The notes beneath the pieces were generated by a model, which was not told where the DNA came from, searched no databases, and saw only the letters and a program-made list of their open reading frames with translations. A stretch of DNA of 64,000 nucleotides from Maratus speciosus (Eukaryota; Arthropoda; Arachnida; Araneae; Salticidae). The stretch spans positions 195,922,559 to 195,986,558 of the forward strand of contig OZ010788.1 in NCBI GenBank assembly GCA_963932465.1. The letters run 5' to 3'. The translations under genes were made by a program, and so were the position numbers. Of the stretch, positions 24,839-37,259 are shown in pieces (position 1 is the first letter of the stretch; every line of letters starts with the position of its first letter).

Positions 24839-25378
24839 GAATGTCCAACAAAAGAATTTTGTTCCTTTCGAGCAGAATCTTAAACGACGCTTCTGATATT
24901 GGATACTAAAATATAGATGATAAAATAACCAAATAATTCTTACCTATGAAGGGATATATTAGTCATTTTAATCTAAATTTTAATAATACCTATAGTCAAC
25001 ACGTGAATAATGAATAACGATTTATAACAGCAAAACCAGAAGCAACGAAATATAGGTTTGAATTGACAAGCGCGTCAAAGCACGTAGCTGTGTTTGGGCC
25101 GAATGTAACGAATATTAGGGTTGCATTTTCGGCAACACATTCGGCCACCAGACTTCATCTCTATTCATTATCTTTACTCTGTGGAAAATAGAAGATTACT
25201 ATATCTTTTGGTTATCTTTTTCACATTAACAACTGCAAAAAAATGTAATTAAAATACGCACTTTAAAAAATATATAAATATATAATTTCTGACTAAACAT
25301 AGAGCTGTTATAAACTATAGTTAATTTAATTATCCATATTAATTTTACAAGCAAATAAAGTAAATTATTAGGTAGCCG

Positions 25379-25379
<1 letters not shown>

Positions 25380-25409
<30 letters not shown>
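25380..25409. repeat. Poly-T tract
   Basis: About 29 consecutive T. Confidence 0.9.
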
Positions 25410-26224
25410 GAGTTCACGACATCTTGCTTTTTGCTGGGTTTGTATATTATCCCGCGATAGCGATGTTACATGCATACTTTTCAACAGATGTTGTTTAAGA
25501 CTGAATCGTAAATGTGAAATTCTTCGGCGAATGTAAATGAAAATTTTATATCAAATAAAAGCGTGTATTTTAAGTCTTGAAACTGAAATAATTTTTGTAG
25601 GAAAGCATTATTATCACTCCAGCGGCTTTGGAAATGCTTCACTTTTGAAAATAACGCAATTGAAATCACACACTGATAAAACGCAAAGTTTTACAAAAAA
25701 TTAGATTGCCGTTATAGAAGAACAGTGACCTTTTAAGTTAAAATAATATTTGTTTGAGAGTTAGACTAACCAATATAAGATGAATTTTTTATTGTATTTT
25801 GTAGGTTTATTGTAAATTAATGAAATAGTTCCTTCTTAAACATTTTCTTTCGTCGAAATTCAACGGGTTCCACCACGTAATAATAATTTTTCTTTTCCTC
25901 ATCTGGGCGACACTGAATTTTGAAAAAGCAGAATTTATTCTTCTTGCTTGTGTTTATTACTGTTTCCAAACAACAATTTTAGTGGAGCATTTTTATAATA
26001 TGTGCAAGAAAAATGTTCAATGAAGATTTTTATTTGGAAATAGTGGTACAAATAAAGAGTAGAAATGGTCGCCAACGCATCGCATTTGCATATTATAAAT
26101 TCTTTTCTTTAGTTGTTCTATGAAGAACTATAAAATTGATTATTACCTTGCTTTCAGGACGAACAGAAGATAATTTGTGACATTTTTAAAAATAAATTTG
26201 CATTACTATTAAAACGTATAGCCT

Positions 26225-27800
26225 TTGAATAGCTTAAAGGGAGAAGAGACCTTCAAACTCATTTTTTCATTTTTTCTTTAAATTTCACTTTAAGTACTAC
26301 TCAAGAGCACATTATATGCATTATGGTATATATTTATCATACAAGAAAGAAAAATCATGCGTTAAGCATAGATTATGAAACACTTTCCAATACTTCCTGA
26401 ATGCTTTAACAAAATAAAACTTCGTTATTTAGGGAAATAAGGTAAATGAGTAAACATTTTAGAAAACGCATAAAAATTTTGAAAAAATGATTTCAGTAGT
26501 TACCGTTTATCGCCAAATATGTATTCCAATCCTTTTGAACAGCCCTGTATTTGATCTGTAGGTTGATATATATACTATATAATGGGAAAATTTAGTTTAG
26601 CAAGAAAATGCATAGCAGGTTGAAATTAATCTTTCAGCAATTTATACTAATAGATGGAAACATACTTGAATACTTTTGTACAGCCCTGTAGTTTACCTAG
26701 TACCTTTATTACATGTCACTATTTAGCTAAAATTTAATTCAAATTAAAACACTCTCAAAACTACTGAATTTTGATAACTGAACTACTGAACTACTGATAA
26801 TTTCCAGAAATTATCACCCATAGACGGTCATGTATCCAAATCTTTGCGTGGCCCTGTATATCATTTTATCTATATCCCACAAATATTTCTTAGTACACTA
26901 AATTCAGTTCAGCGTAAAAATGCATAACTCCTTTAAAATCCACCTTTATGCAATTTATGCTCATACTCACTAACCTTTAAGAATTCATCTCTGTAGCCCT
27001 GTATATGAACTATACCATTTATACGCACTTTATAGTATGCATAAATAAAGTGAAAAAAGTGAAAAAAGTGCATATCATAATTAAAAATTAATTTCGAGCA
27101 ATCATTACTAATGTACAGTAATTAGGATACAATATAGTATCTGAAATCTTTTCAAATACACCGCAAACAAATCCCCCTATACCATTATGAACTTTTGTGT
27201 GGCCCTGTAAATGACCAATAACTATTATTTGCACCGCATATTTTAGTGGACTTCATAAATGAATGTCAATTTTACTACGTTTGAAAGAGTAGAACTCCAT
27301 TAAAAATCATTTGAAAAGATTTTTCCCCATTGGCCATAATGTAACGGAAAACTTTTGACTGTCCCTGTAATTAAACTATACATCCGATTTTCATAAAATT
27401 TGCAACGACTGGGCAAAATTTCATTCGAAATAGGACTTCATTTGAACTTCATTTGAAATAGGAAACATGCTATGGTAGAGGTCACTAACATCCAAAAAAT
27501 TCAGAACGATCCGAGCATATTTAAGAGAGTTAGAGCGTGGACAGAGGACAAACGGCCAGACGGCCAGATGGACAGACAAACCGAAGTCATAAACACATTT
27601 CAACTTTGTTGTAAAGTGTTAAAAACAATTTTTTAAAGATAAAAATAAGGAATTTTACTGAATATTTTAAGCGTTATGAAGAACTTTTCAAAATGCCCCA
27701 TGCGTATTCCATTAAAATACCCAATATTTTTTATGCAAGTTTGGTTTATATATACAAATAAAAATATGCATAGTTTTTTTACCTACCCTATCTATATTAT
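26225..27800 (+). mobile_element. Family G repeat, split by family B
   Basis: The parts 26225-26351 and 27621-27800 together are the reverse complement of 34800-35108. Shared landmarks are GAGACCTTCAAA-like, GCATTATGGTATATATTTAT, GCGTTATGAAGAACTT and TATTTTTTATGCAAGTTTGG. In the other copy these parts are continuous. It starts just after TTAA-like sequence, as does its relative at 35108. Confidence 0.6.
26352..27620 (+). mobile_element. Family B repeat, copy 2 (inserted in family G)
   Basis: It is colinear with 15589-16827. The empty site can be read in the family G copy at 34800-35108, which supports both boundaries to within a few bases. Modules of the form TTTTG...GCCCTGTA end near 26551, 26690, 26860, 27004, 27210 and 27369. 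An extra 15 bp direct duplication is seen near 27455 (ACTTCATTTGAA twice). Confidence 0.75.
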
Positions 27801-30500
27801 AAAGGACAAACATATCTGTGCGTAACGCATACGTCATTTTGCGAATGGCAACACTTTGAAAGTAAAATTTTGGTTTTGTAATTTTCTCTACTGCAAGTTT
27901 TTATACTTCTAAACATCGCACATTTTAAATTTTTACACCGCCGTATAACGAAAAAAATTCTCTTTTAAATGCAATTTGTTTGAAAGCTGTATCTCATTTT
28001 AATTTTAAGATATTAATTTTTTTGTAGTTTTTATTACTTTTTTTGTAATCGTGGCAGCTGAAGTACTACATTTCTGTTGAAACTAAAGAGGGAAAAAATG
28101 AAAATAGTAGACTGCTGTATCTTTTTGATGCCATTTTCTCATAAAAACCGAAAAAAATTGAAATTAAAATAGTGCTATGTCAAGAATATCGTCTGTTATA
28201 AAACCCAGTGAGTTTTGGCTTTATTTCGTTGTTATTTATCAATTAAATGATTTTGCCGTGCCGGCTTCATTGAGAAATATTAATAAACAATTTGCACGTA
28301 AAAAAAAGTTCAGAATTTCTCTCCCGCTAATTTTTTACAAAGAAATTAAAGCTTCATCAATAAATAAATAAAAGAATAATATATTAAAAAGCACGAATTT
28401 AACATATATGTAGTCGAACAATTTAATTTTTTCGAGCCGAATTGGGAAAAATATATGCTTTTAAATGTAATTTGTATGAAATAGAGTTGCTAGGCAACTG
28501 TTAAAGTAAAAGAGAAAAAATAATTTATATATTGAAAACACAAGATAGCTTTTTTAGGCATCTTCCTTGAACTTTCTACTCTACCAATTTTGCTAATAAT
28601 TCTTTTTTTAAATGAAAGCTGTTCATTTGTAGATGTCCTCGCACTGGCTATTTTTCTAAATATTTTCACTTTGATATTTTTAATTTCATTTGAAAAGATT
28701 TTTTGAAATTTCATCAAAATGGTAGCAATCGTATTATTTCCACTGTTGCAGAAAAAAAAAATATTGGGGTTTATTTACCCTTATTGATACCATTTACTCA
28801 TTACAATTAAAAATAACTTTATTTTAAGTCTGAACGGAAAATGACGTCACTATTTAAAAAACATTTTCGCCCATAAAGCTAATGTTACAATATATTTTCA
28901 TTCGGCTGATACCGATTTTGAGACACTTGGCGTAATGCTTCAGTAAGTGCCATATTTAAAAGAAAACAACCCTTTTCTTTGATAAAACTATATATTTTTA
29001 CACGAATACATCTAAAAGACACCAGTTTCTGGAATTTGTACTTCGCGGTACTGAAATTTGACCCTCAAGCCAAAAGAATACATTTTCACATGCAAAGTTT
29101 TAGCTGACAAACGGAACTTCACGTTTGAAAATCTATCTAAAGGAAAAATATGTCCGTGCGTACGGCTGGCGTCATTTTGAGAATGGCAACGCTTGACGAT
29201 TAAATATCGGATTTGCAATCTTTGCTACTGCAATGTTTTGAATTTCTAAACATCGCGCATCTTCAATTTTTACACCCGTTATATAGGGGAAAAAATCTAC
29301 TTTCAAATGCAATTTTCTTGAAAACTTTATCTTAATTGATTTATTTATTATGTCTTTTTAAATAATTTTCAAGAATAATGTTTTTAAATCTATATCCACT
29401 GCGTACAGGCTCCATTACGGAATAAGCCATTTGCACTTAAAATAATATAAATAATTCAGCATTTGTCCCTGACTAATTTTTTATAGCGAAATTAAAACTT
29501 CATGAATCTATTATATTAAAAAGTGACTGTCCATTTGTATTTCACAGCTGTTCCTCCTAGAATATGGAATGTTGGGTGATCAAATTAACGCCAGTTATCC
29601 GCATGGGTCCGAGGATGTTAAACGGGGCCGTAGAATTTTTAAATTTGTTTAGTTTTCGAGATATAAATTTTTACATTATTTTGATGATATTTCTGTAATG
29701 ATGGAAACTAAAATTGCTCCATTTTTGTGAATAAAAGAGAGAAAAGGGAAAATTACAAGGATTATTAGGTATCATTGTTTGAAATCATTTTTAAATTGAA
29801 ATTAACGTATATTTGAATAAATAGTGAAAAAATGATTGTAGTCTTCAAGAAAATTTCACGAAATACGAACTCACACATATTCAAGCTTCATGAATCCGTT
29901 TATTTTAGAAACTCTCGACTGGAACATTGAGATAAATTCTGTTGACGTCAAAAGAAAAAAAAAAACATCGTACGTTATTTTCATTTAATTTAGAGTCGTA
30001 AAGTAGATTTTCAACCTTTGCCTTAAGATGGCTAATAAAACATTTCAGAAGCGGACATTAAAAATACGAAATAGCGAGAAAAAAAAAGAGAAAAGTTTTA
30101 GCGAGAAAAAAAATAATTCTTTAAATATTTATTTTAATTCATAAATATAAAATGCTTCTGAATAAATTCGTTCAAACAAATTCATTTTTGTATAAGATGA
30201 CCCAAATGACATCATTTCTACGAACTCCGAAATTCGAAGCAAAATCTTGGAAGAGCGAAAAGCTCTAGGCAAATAAAGTTATGGAATATGTGCACTTTTT
30301 TGGGAAAGTTTTGACTTAAATTGTAAATATAACTTATTATTTGAAATATTGTATTTAATAAAATTAATATTGCAATGGCTTTCTAAATTTACAATAAAGT
30401 TAAGATTTCATTTTTCGCAAAAAGATCGATTGTCTCATGCAATTCAAAAGCAACACAACGGGTTGCTACACAACTAGTATATATAAAATCCTAATGAAAG
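27781..30500 (+). repeat. Old repeat cluster, family F, two direct partial copies
   Basis: Segments at 27781-28130 and 29140-29345 share GGCAACRCTT, CTACTGCAA, TTCTAAACATCGC, TTTTTACACC and TTTCAAATGCAATTT in order. An inverted relative is at 37260-37480. The part at 28500-28740 is similar to 36340-36560 (AAAGCTGTTCATTTGTAGA). No frame is conserved between copies, and the remaining sequence to 30500 is AT-rich with no recognisable gene. Confidence 0.5.
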
Positions 30501-30857
30501 GGAAATTATGAAAGGACTGAATTGAAACGAATTTATGTAACGATTCTATGAAACGACTGATTAAACAACTGATTACGTTTCACTGCGATTTCTCCTAAAA
30601 TATGGAATACTTTGCGATGAAATTAACACCAAAAATCCGTATTGATCCACAGATCTCAAAACTGGTATTAGAAATTTTAAAATCGAATTAGTTTTCGAAA
30701 TATTACTTTTTCCTCTAATTTTAAATACTTTTTTCTAATGATGGCAACTCAAGTTTCAATCATAACAGATATTTTTTTTTCTGATCTCAGAAAAGGTTAT
30801 AATATTAAATTAATTTGGCGGACCAGTTTGGCCTCCCTTAAATCTCCCTAAGAAAAA

Positions 30858-30859
30858 TG

Positions 30860-30891
<32 letters not shown>
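30858..30891. repeat. Poly-T tract
   Basis: More than 30 consecutive T. Flanking 30500-31112 shows no gene. Confidence 0.9.
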
Positions 30892-30892
<1 letters not shown>

Positions 30893-31112
30893 TATTTCGT
30901 TATCATTTTATTTAGTACAAAACTTTCCTTTAAAACTGAAACATTTAAAATTAATGACTTTCACTTCTTTATTTATTTATTTATTTGAGCGAAACGAAAA
31001 GAAAAATATTAGACTCAGATATCATATACGCCCCGGGATACCTAATTAGCGCAAAATGGCGTTATTTTGCTTGACATGGTAACCCGGCTATTGTTGCTTA
31101 TTCATTAATAAA

Positions 31113-32447
31113 CTAGGAGGTTCGTCCTCCTACGAGCTACGCTCGCCAACCCCTGTTCAGACACCGCAGTCTCTAAAAGCACACTAATTTGGTTGGCTTT
31201 AAAAAGATTTTGAAAGATTGCATTATAATTTAAAAAACAGTGGCGATCTCCCTATAAATGGGTTTCTATTCATTTTTCTTCGATTGGAGAATTTTAAGGA
31301 AAAATCAGCTGCTGTTAAAAGATACAATTGCTGTTTTCGTCTTTGATTAAATAAAATCAGTTAAATTTTTTCAAAATAAGCTAATATAATAAGCAAATCT
31401 GCATCAAAATGCAAATATATTTTACAAATGCCAATGCCTTCTTTTGACGGAAACGACACAGAAGGTTAACGAATCTTAAATAAACCATTTAAGTAATTTC
31501 TTTATTTTCTGCTTCACTGATTTTTTCTCTTTCAAATCATATTTTTTGTTGATGACACTTCATTTTCAGCTTGTAATCTTTTTTATTTTTATTACATTAC
31601 TAAATAATCGCTCGAAAGCAGTCTAAACGCGTTCAATAAAATTAATATTAATCTTATTAATATAATCTCAAAATATCAAATTAATGTCTTGCGCAATTTT
31701 TAAATCTAAACTGTTTTGCAATATTACTTCTTGTTCATTTTACGTAATAAGTGTCATGTGACGTAAATGTGACGTAATTTCTCCTATTTAAGACTTCTAA
31801 CGCATGTTAATGAATTTATTATTTTGCAATATCCTTATGAAATTCACGTGTAAATATAGTTTTTATGAAGTAATTTTCAATAAGTTCCAGCTTTTCACAC
31901 GTAATTATTTAATTCTAATTTGAAAGTTTTTTTATCTGTTAATAATAGTCACGTGTGAATAAATTTTTAATTTGAAGCAAACATTAGTATTTGCGCTGTT
32001 TATACAGTTGGCAACAGTTTAAATTAATACTATTTCCTAAAATAAGTGAAAAATATCTCTCGAAATGCTGAAAATCTGAATTTAAAATAGAAATAAAACC
32101 TCAAAAAATGAGTCAAATTAAAAAAGTGAATGCAGTCTGCACACCGGGAAATTCTAACGTATAAAATGATTTAAAAGTGAATTAATTCCCATGTATATTT
32201 TTTGCTACTACAGAACTTTTTTAATGGAACGATTTTGTCCAACTTTAGCATTAAATATATCTTAAAATAATTCTTCGATTTGAAAACTGTCTGCATCAGC
32301 GTGTTTATCAAACATTTCTCTATAATACCGCCGATAGCCATATTTTTGTATGCAGTATTTTCTTAATATTAACGATCGGTCACAAAAAATTCAAAACCGT
32401 CGGCGGCGGCGGTGACAGCTTAAGTTACTTTTTTTAGAATAGAGAGA
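31113..32447 (-). mobile_element. Non-autonomous Helitron, uninterrupted copy
   Basis: On the minus strand the 5' end is TCTCTCTATTCTAA at 32447 and the 3' end is hairpin GGAGG-ACGAA-CCTCC plus CTAG ending at 31113. It lies between A (31112) and T (32448). At 1335 bp it lacks the MITE and serves as the reference for the empty sites of the nested copies. Its 3' hairpin differs from the other copies on both arms yet still pairs. Confidence 0.88.
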
Positions 32448-32721
32448 TGTTTATTTACATTTATTTTCTTTTTATTTAAGAAAAAGTTACAAATTGCTTT
32501 GTTCTATAGTTATTAATTAATTTTTTTATTTATTGTTGTTTCATTTTAAAAATAATAGAAAATAATTTAAAACAATAGAAAATAATGTAACTGGTATTCG
32601 AAAACGAGGTTTTCGCCAAATTGTCGTAAAAAAAATCACGCCATACCCGGTGCTTATATTACATCTGTGTTAAATATTAAGTAATGCAAGAAATCATGAC
32701 ATTTAATTTCAAATTCAAAGC

Positions 32722-32986
32722 AAATGGCCAATATCGCCAAATTATATAAATCGCCAAACTACTCACCAAATTATACAAGTTGACGTAATTTTTATTTTAA
32801 ATAACGAAAAAAACAAATAAATTAGTATAAAAATACAAATACAAATAAAGCGTCGAAATAAAAATCACTTGATGGCATAAACACATGTAACTTCCTTACA
32901 TGTGACATTTACGATTAACCATTATTGGTATTTAATCTTATAGTCTGGCGATAGATTTTTGGTCAATGGGATAACCAAGTAATACC
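32722..32986. mobile_element. GGTACTACTT-type MITE, left-truncated
   Basis: It matches 33324-33628 through CAAATTATATAAATCGCCAA and ACGATTAACCATTATTGG and ends GGGATAACCAAGTAATACC. The left terminus is missing. Confidence 0.6.
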
Positions 32987-33042
32987 GTTTTAATTTACCA
33001 CTCGAAAAATAAAAAAATGCTAACTTACGAGTTAAAAAAAAT

Positions 33043-33712
33043 GGTACGTTTCCGTTATGCGGACACCATTGTCGCCAAGCGTAATAGTTGGCGCAAAATG
33101 AAAATCACGTGAATTGAAACATTTGAAAAATAAAATAAAAAACACTGTCGATAGTAAAGTGAGCCTTTTAAAAATATAACATTTGGAAACTACAGACTTT
33201 TACGAACCATTTTACTAAATCACAAATATATACTTAAAATAAGTGAACAAATAACTGTTATACAATAAAGTATAGTAAATAATAGCAAATCACAATGTTT
33301 CGCATGGTTTACAATAAAAATCCGGTACTACTTAGTTATCCCGTCGACCAATTTCGTCAAATTATATAAATCGCCAAACCACTCAACAAATTATACAAAT
33401 TTGCATAATTTTTAAATTTGCATAATTTAAATAACGAAAGAACAAACAAATTAGTATAACATTAATAAAAATACAAATAAAACGTCGAAATAAAAATCAC
33501 TTGATGACGTAAACACGTATAACTTGCTTAAAGTCAAGTGAATGTGACATTTACGATCAACCATTATTGGCATTTAATCTTTTAGTTTGGCGATAGATTT
33601 TTTGTCGACGGGATATCTAAGTAGTACCAAAAATCCTTTTCACGATCAGGGTTGAAATAATTGGTGCATTAGCATACATTTTGTCATGTTGTCCGTATAA
33701 CGGAAAAGTACC
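33043..33712. mobile_element. GGTAC-ended element enclosing a MITE
   Basis: The left end GGTACGTTTCCGTTATGCGG and, inverted, the right end GGTACTTTTCCGTTATACGG bracket 670 bp. Inside lies the MITE at 33324-33628. Short runs of A flank both sides, so I cannot tell a target duplication from chance. Confidence 0.55.
33324..33628. mobile_element. MITE with GGTACTACTT inverted ends, full copy
   Basis: The left end is GGTACTACTTAGTTATCCCG and the right end, inverted, is GGTACTACTTAGATATCCCG, both followed by TCGAC. It is 305 bp, the best preserved of the four copies in the window. Confidence 0.78.
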
Positions 33713-33839
33713 AAAAAAAGCTATTGGCGAGATTTGAACCCGGCTAACATAAAAGTACCAAGAATTCTTTGCAATCATGGCAACTTTTATGTAGTTTTAT
33801 TCGAAAAAATAACTTTGATTCTTTAATCAAAATGGAAAC

Positions 33840-34727
33840 CTTTCTTATGAAAAGCGCAGGAACTGTTGATGATAGTCACATGACTTATGCTATTATTATA
33901 GAAATTGTTTTCAATTCTAAAAACAGCGCAAAGAATAACATTTCCTAACGATTACATATTTATTTACACATGGCTATTAAAAACAGAAAAAAAACTTTAA
34001 AATTACTATTAAATGAGTCCGTGTTAAAAGCAGGACAGTATTGAAAATTACTTCTTCAAAATTGTATTTACACGTGAATATTAAAAGAGAAAGGAAACTT
34101 TAAAATAATAAATATATTAATATGCGTTTAACCCATTAAGGGGTTAAATTCTTAAGGGGTACAAAAGGGGTACTTCTATTCGTAAAATATTGAAATCAGT
34201 GAATGGCCCCGGAATTTGCAAACAAATTTCGAAACACGAAAATGCTTTTGTTCACTTACTTAATAAAAGAAAAATTTCATCCCAATATTCTGGTGCCAAT
34301 GTGGCATTTAAGAATTAAAATTAAGTGGTCCGAAAATGAAACACCGCCCTTGAAGGGGGTTAAAGCAGTAAATTGTAGCAAATTGTATTATATCAATCGT
34401 TTTATAACGTGTTAAAAAATACTGGTCGGCAAAGACTCTGTTTACTTAATTCATTTTATTTTAGCTTCTTTTCAAATGTTTAACTGATCTTTAATCAAAC
34501 ACGAAAATAACAACTGGATGTCTTAACAGCAACTGATTCGGCCTTAAATATTCGCAATCAAAGGGAATTGAATGGAAAACCGTTTATAGGGTGATCGCTA
34601 TAGGTTTTTTCATTATAATTCAATCTTCTCTAATCTTTTAAAAACCGATCAAATTAGCGTTATTTTAGATTCTGCGGTGTCTGAACGGGGTTGGCGAGCG
34701 TAGCTTGCAGGGGGCAGAGCCCCCTAG
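33840..34727 (+). mobile_element. Helitron 3' part, 5'-truncated
   Basis: The end is GGGGGC-AGA-GCCCCC plus CTAG at 34727, preceded by TCTGCGGTGTCTGAACGGGG. Upstream blocks such as CAAAGACTCTGTTTACTTAA and CACGTGAATATTAAAAGAGA match the other Helitrons, but the 5' TCTCTCTATT end is absent. Sequence at about 34130-34370 is not found in the others. Confidence 0.7.
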
Positions 34728-34799
34728 TTAAATTTAATTTGAAAAGTTAAAGGTAGTTAATTGCAGAAATAGGATGCAAAAATGCTGAAAATTTCATAA

Positions 34800-35108
34800 A
34801 ATTTATAAAATATTTTTTTCCACCTTTATATTCAAATATAGAAAATTCGATACATAGTTTTATTTATATATATACACCAAACTTGCATAAAAATATTGGG
34901 GAATTTAAATGATATGGAATAAGTATGAGGCATTTTCATAAGTTCTTTATAACGCTAAAAAATGTCAGGAAAATTTCTTATTTTTATTCCCCCGCCCCAA
35001 TTATTTTTTAATTTCTTATGTGATAAATATATGCCATAATGCATAATGTACCAATGAATAGTATTTAAAGTGAAATAAAGAAAATGCCTTTGAAGGTCTT
35101 TTGCCCCC
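34800..35108 (-). mobile_element. Family G repeat, uninterrupted copy
   Basis: It is the reverse complement of the two halves at 26225-26351 and 27621-27800. Read on the minus strand it begins GGGGGCAAAAGACCTTCAAA directly after TTAA (35109-35112). Confidence 0.6.
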
Positions 35109-35112
35109 TTAA

Positions 35113-35608
35113 GGGGGCACAGGACCTTTGAGGACCTTTTGTCGAAACAATCAAAAACATCACCTTTTTCAAAGTACCAAAACTCACAAAATATACAATT
35201 AAGATCTTTTTTTCCCTTTCCGACTAAAGTATATTATCCTTAAGTGCATTATCCAGAAAAATAAATGTACAAAATTAATATTTAAATTTTAAATTTGAAA
35301 ATTCATCTCACTAATGCGTGATAAAGTGCTGCGCGCATGATAAAACTATAAATGATGCATATAGAAAACAATTTTTGAACAAAATATAATCACAACACAC
35401 CTACTTATAACTTTCCAAATTTACTCTGAGAAAACGCTTTTTAAAGTTTCAGTAGCTACAGACATTCAATTATACTCACCATGTATAAAAGTTTATAACT
35501 CAAGAAATAATGCAGATTTTTGCATTTTGTTGAGAAATTTTAAAACATTTAGAATAAAACAAAAACCAAACTCTGATTTATTTTTAAGTTTAAAGGTCCT
35601 GTGCCCCG
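35113..35608. mobile_element. TTAA-flanked MITE, 496 bp
   Basis: The left end GGGGGCACAGGACCTTT and, inverted, the right end CGGGGCACAGGACCTTT are flanked by TTAA at 35109-35112 and 35609-35612. TTAA duplication with G-rich ends fits Kolobok or piggyBac-type elements. No transposase is encoded. It abuts a family G element that shares the same TTAA. Confidence 0.75.
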
Positions 35609-35612
35609 TTAA

Positions 35613-36245
35613 AATATTTAATTTTCCTTTAATAACACTTTAAAATGTCTGTTAAAATATTGTTAATAAAAAGTTGCATTTAAACATATCCGATTGTTTG
35701 GCCTATTTTATATTCAACAGCTATTCTACATGATGAAAGTACTCTCATAGATTCATGTTCTTCCTTTCATATTCGTTAAATTTCTCACCGTGAATAAATT
35801 CTGTATTGATTTTATCCGAAAGCGCAAAACAACATCTTTAGTTTTTTTTTAAACTCTTGAAAAATATTATTCGGCATTTTTCCGATATTGTGATATTTTG
35901 GTGTGTCATTTTAGAAATGCGGCGACCTTAATATTGGTTGCCAATATTTCTACAAAAAAGCCTATTTTCGTAAAATACAATGGAAGTATTATTTAGAATC
36001 TACAAAGTATACATATAATGTAAAAGTGGATATTTTTGTAATGGTTTTGGCGTTATATAGAATACTTAATGAGGAACAGATAGGTTTAATGTTAGGAAGT
36101 CGTTTAAACTATTGCCGTTAGATCACTATAATGCTTTTGTTTCGTTGAAATTTTCTGTATTTATTACAGTAAATAAGTATTAAGTGGGATTTATTTTATG
36201 TATATGGCTCTATTCGTCGATTTTTTTATATCACAGTGTTTTATG
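35613..36245. other. AT-rich sequence, nothing recognised
   Basis: No frame, RNA gene or repeat boundary is visible. Confidence 0.4.
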
Positions 36246-36290
36246 TATATACTAGCTAAAGTACCCGGCGTTTCCCGGAATTTTAAGAAT
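36246..36290 (+). repeat. Start of a common arthropod repeat (CTAGCTAAAGTACCCGGCG)
   Basis: ACTAGCTAAAGTACCCGGCG followed by TTTCCCGG resembles the 'actagctgtacccggcgttgcccgg' start of a widespread arthropod repeat. From memory of such sequences I think these are Helitron-related, but I cannot confirm it here. Confidence 0.35.
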
Positions 36291-36942
36291 GTTTGTTTTG
36301 AAAAATCAATTTCAAAATTAAACATACAGTATAAAACAAACAATAACAAGGCTTTTTTTAAGCCACCTGTCCTGAGCTTTCTACCGAACAATTTATTTTT
36401 TTTTATGAAAGCCGTTCATTTGTAGACACTAGCTATTTTTAAAAATATTCCCATTATATTTTAATAAAAAAAAAAAAAAAAAAAAATTAATGAAATTTCT
36501 TCAAAATGGTGGCAATCTTATTTCCGTTGTTTCAGATAAAACAGAAATAATGACTAGAAAACAGGATTTCTGCTTTTTCAGAATTTGCTGTTGCCCCCGA
36601 TGAATAAAATACGTATATATAAATAGTACAAAACATATTTCAATTTTAAGACTTACAGCACACGCTTTTATTTTATGCAAAATGACGTCATTCGCATCCG
36701 CTTAAAAATTCCACATTAACGATCCACTCTTAAACATCTACAGAAAAGCATGCCTAGGATATCACTATCGCAAAATAATACACAAATGCAGCAAAAAGAT
36801 GCCGTCATTAAAGAAACTCGACAAAAGAAAAAAAAAGCTGTCTTATTCATAGGCCTTCATTTGTTTGTAACATCAATATAGATACTTAAAATTAAATATA
36901 ACTACCCAAAATAACATTCAACTATGAAACAAACAAAAAAGG

Positions 36943-37101
36943 AAACGGGGAAGACCACGAAAGACCTGGATGAATGATATCTCAAAGGCAATGAGGGATA
37001 GAGGTCTGGAAGAGGAATGGGCCCTTGCCCGGAAGAAATGAAAAAATACTCTTGAGGATTCTTCAGATGGCGGCATCTGGCGCCATAAACCGAGTTTATA
37101 T
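36943..37101 (+). pseudogene. C-terminal tail of a LINE (non-LTR) reverse transcriptase ORF
   Basis: The plus-strand frame from 36943 reads KRGRPRKTWMNDISKAM and runs on to ARKK, a stop at 37039-37041 and then KNTLEDSSDGGIWRHKPS. 'GRP-x-x-TW-x-x-x-I' followed by basic and tryptophan-rich residues is typical of the extreme C-terminus of LINE ORF2 proteins. The stop interrupts an otherwise continuing similarity, and the frame ends in a (TA)n tract at 37098-37114, as expected of a 5'-truncated LINE insertion. Only about 50 codons remain, without reverse transcriptase motifs. Confidence 0.6.
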
Positions 37102-37259
37102 ATATATATATATAATTAAATATAGTTTATAATAGCTCCATGTTTTGACAGAAATCATTCGTTTACATTTTTTCAAAATAGCACGTATTTTAATTACATT
37201 TTCTTTCGGTTGTTTTGAAAAAATTGCAACAAAAATATATCATTAATATTTTACAACTA

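Noticed and set aside
33725..33760. tRNA-like B box on the minus strand (GGGTTCAAATCTCGCC)
   Set aside because: No matching A box or acceptor stem was found at tRNA distance, so I call neither a tRNA nor a SINE.
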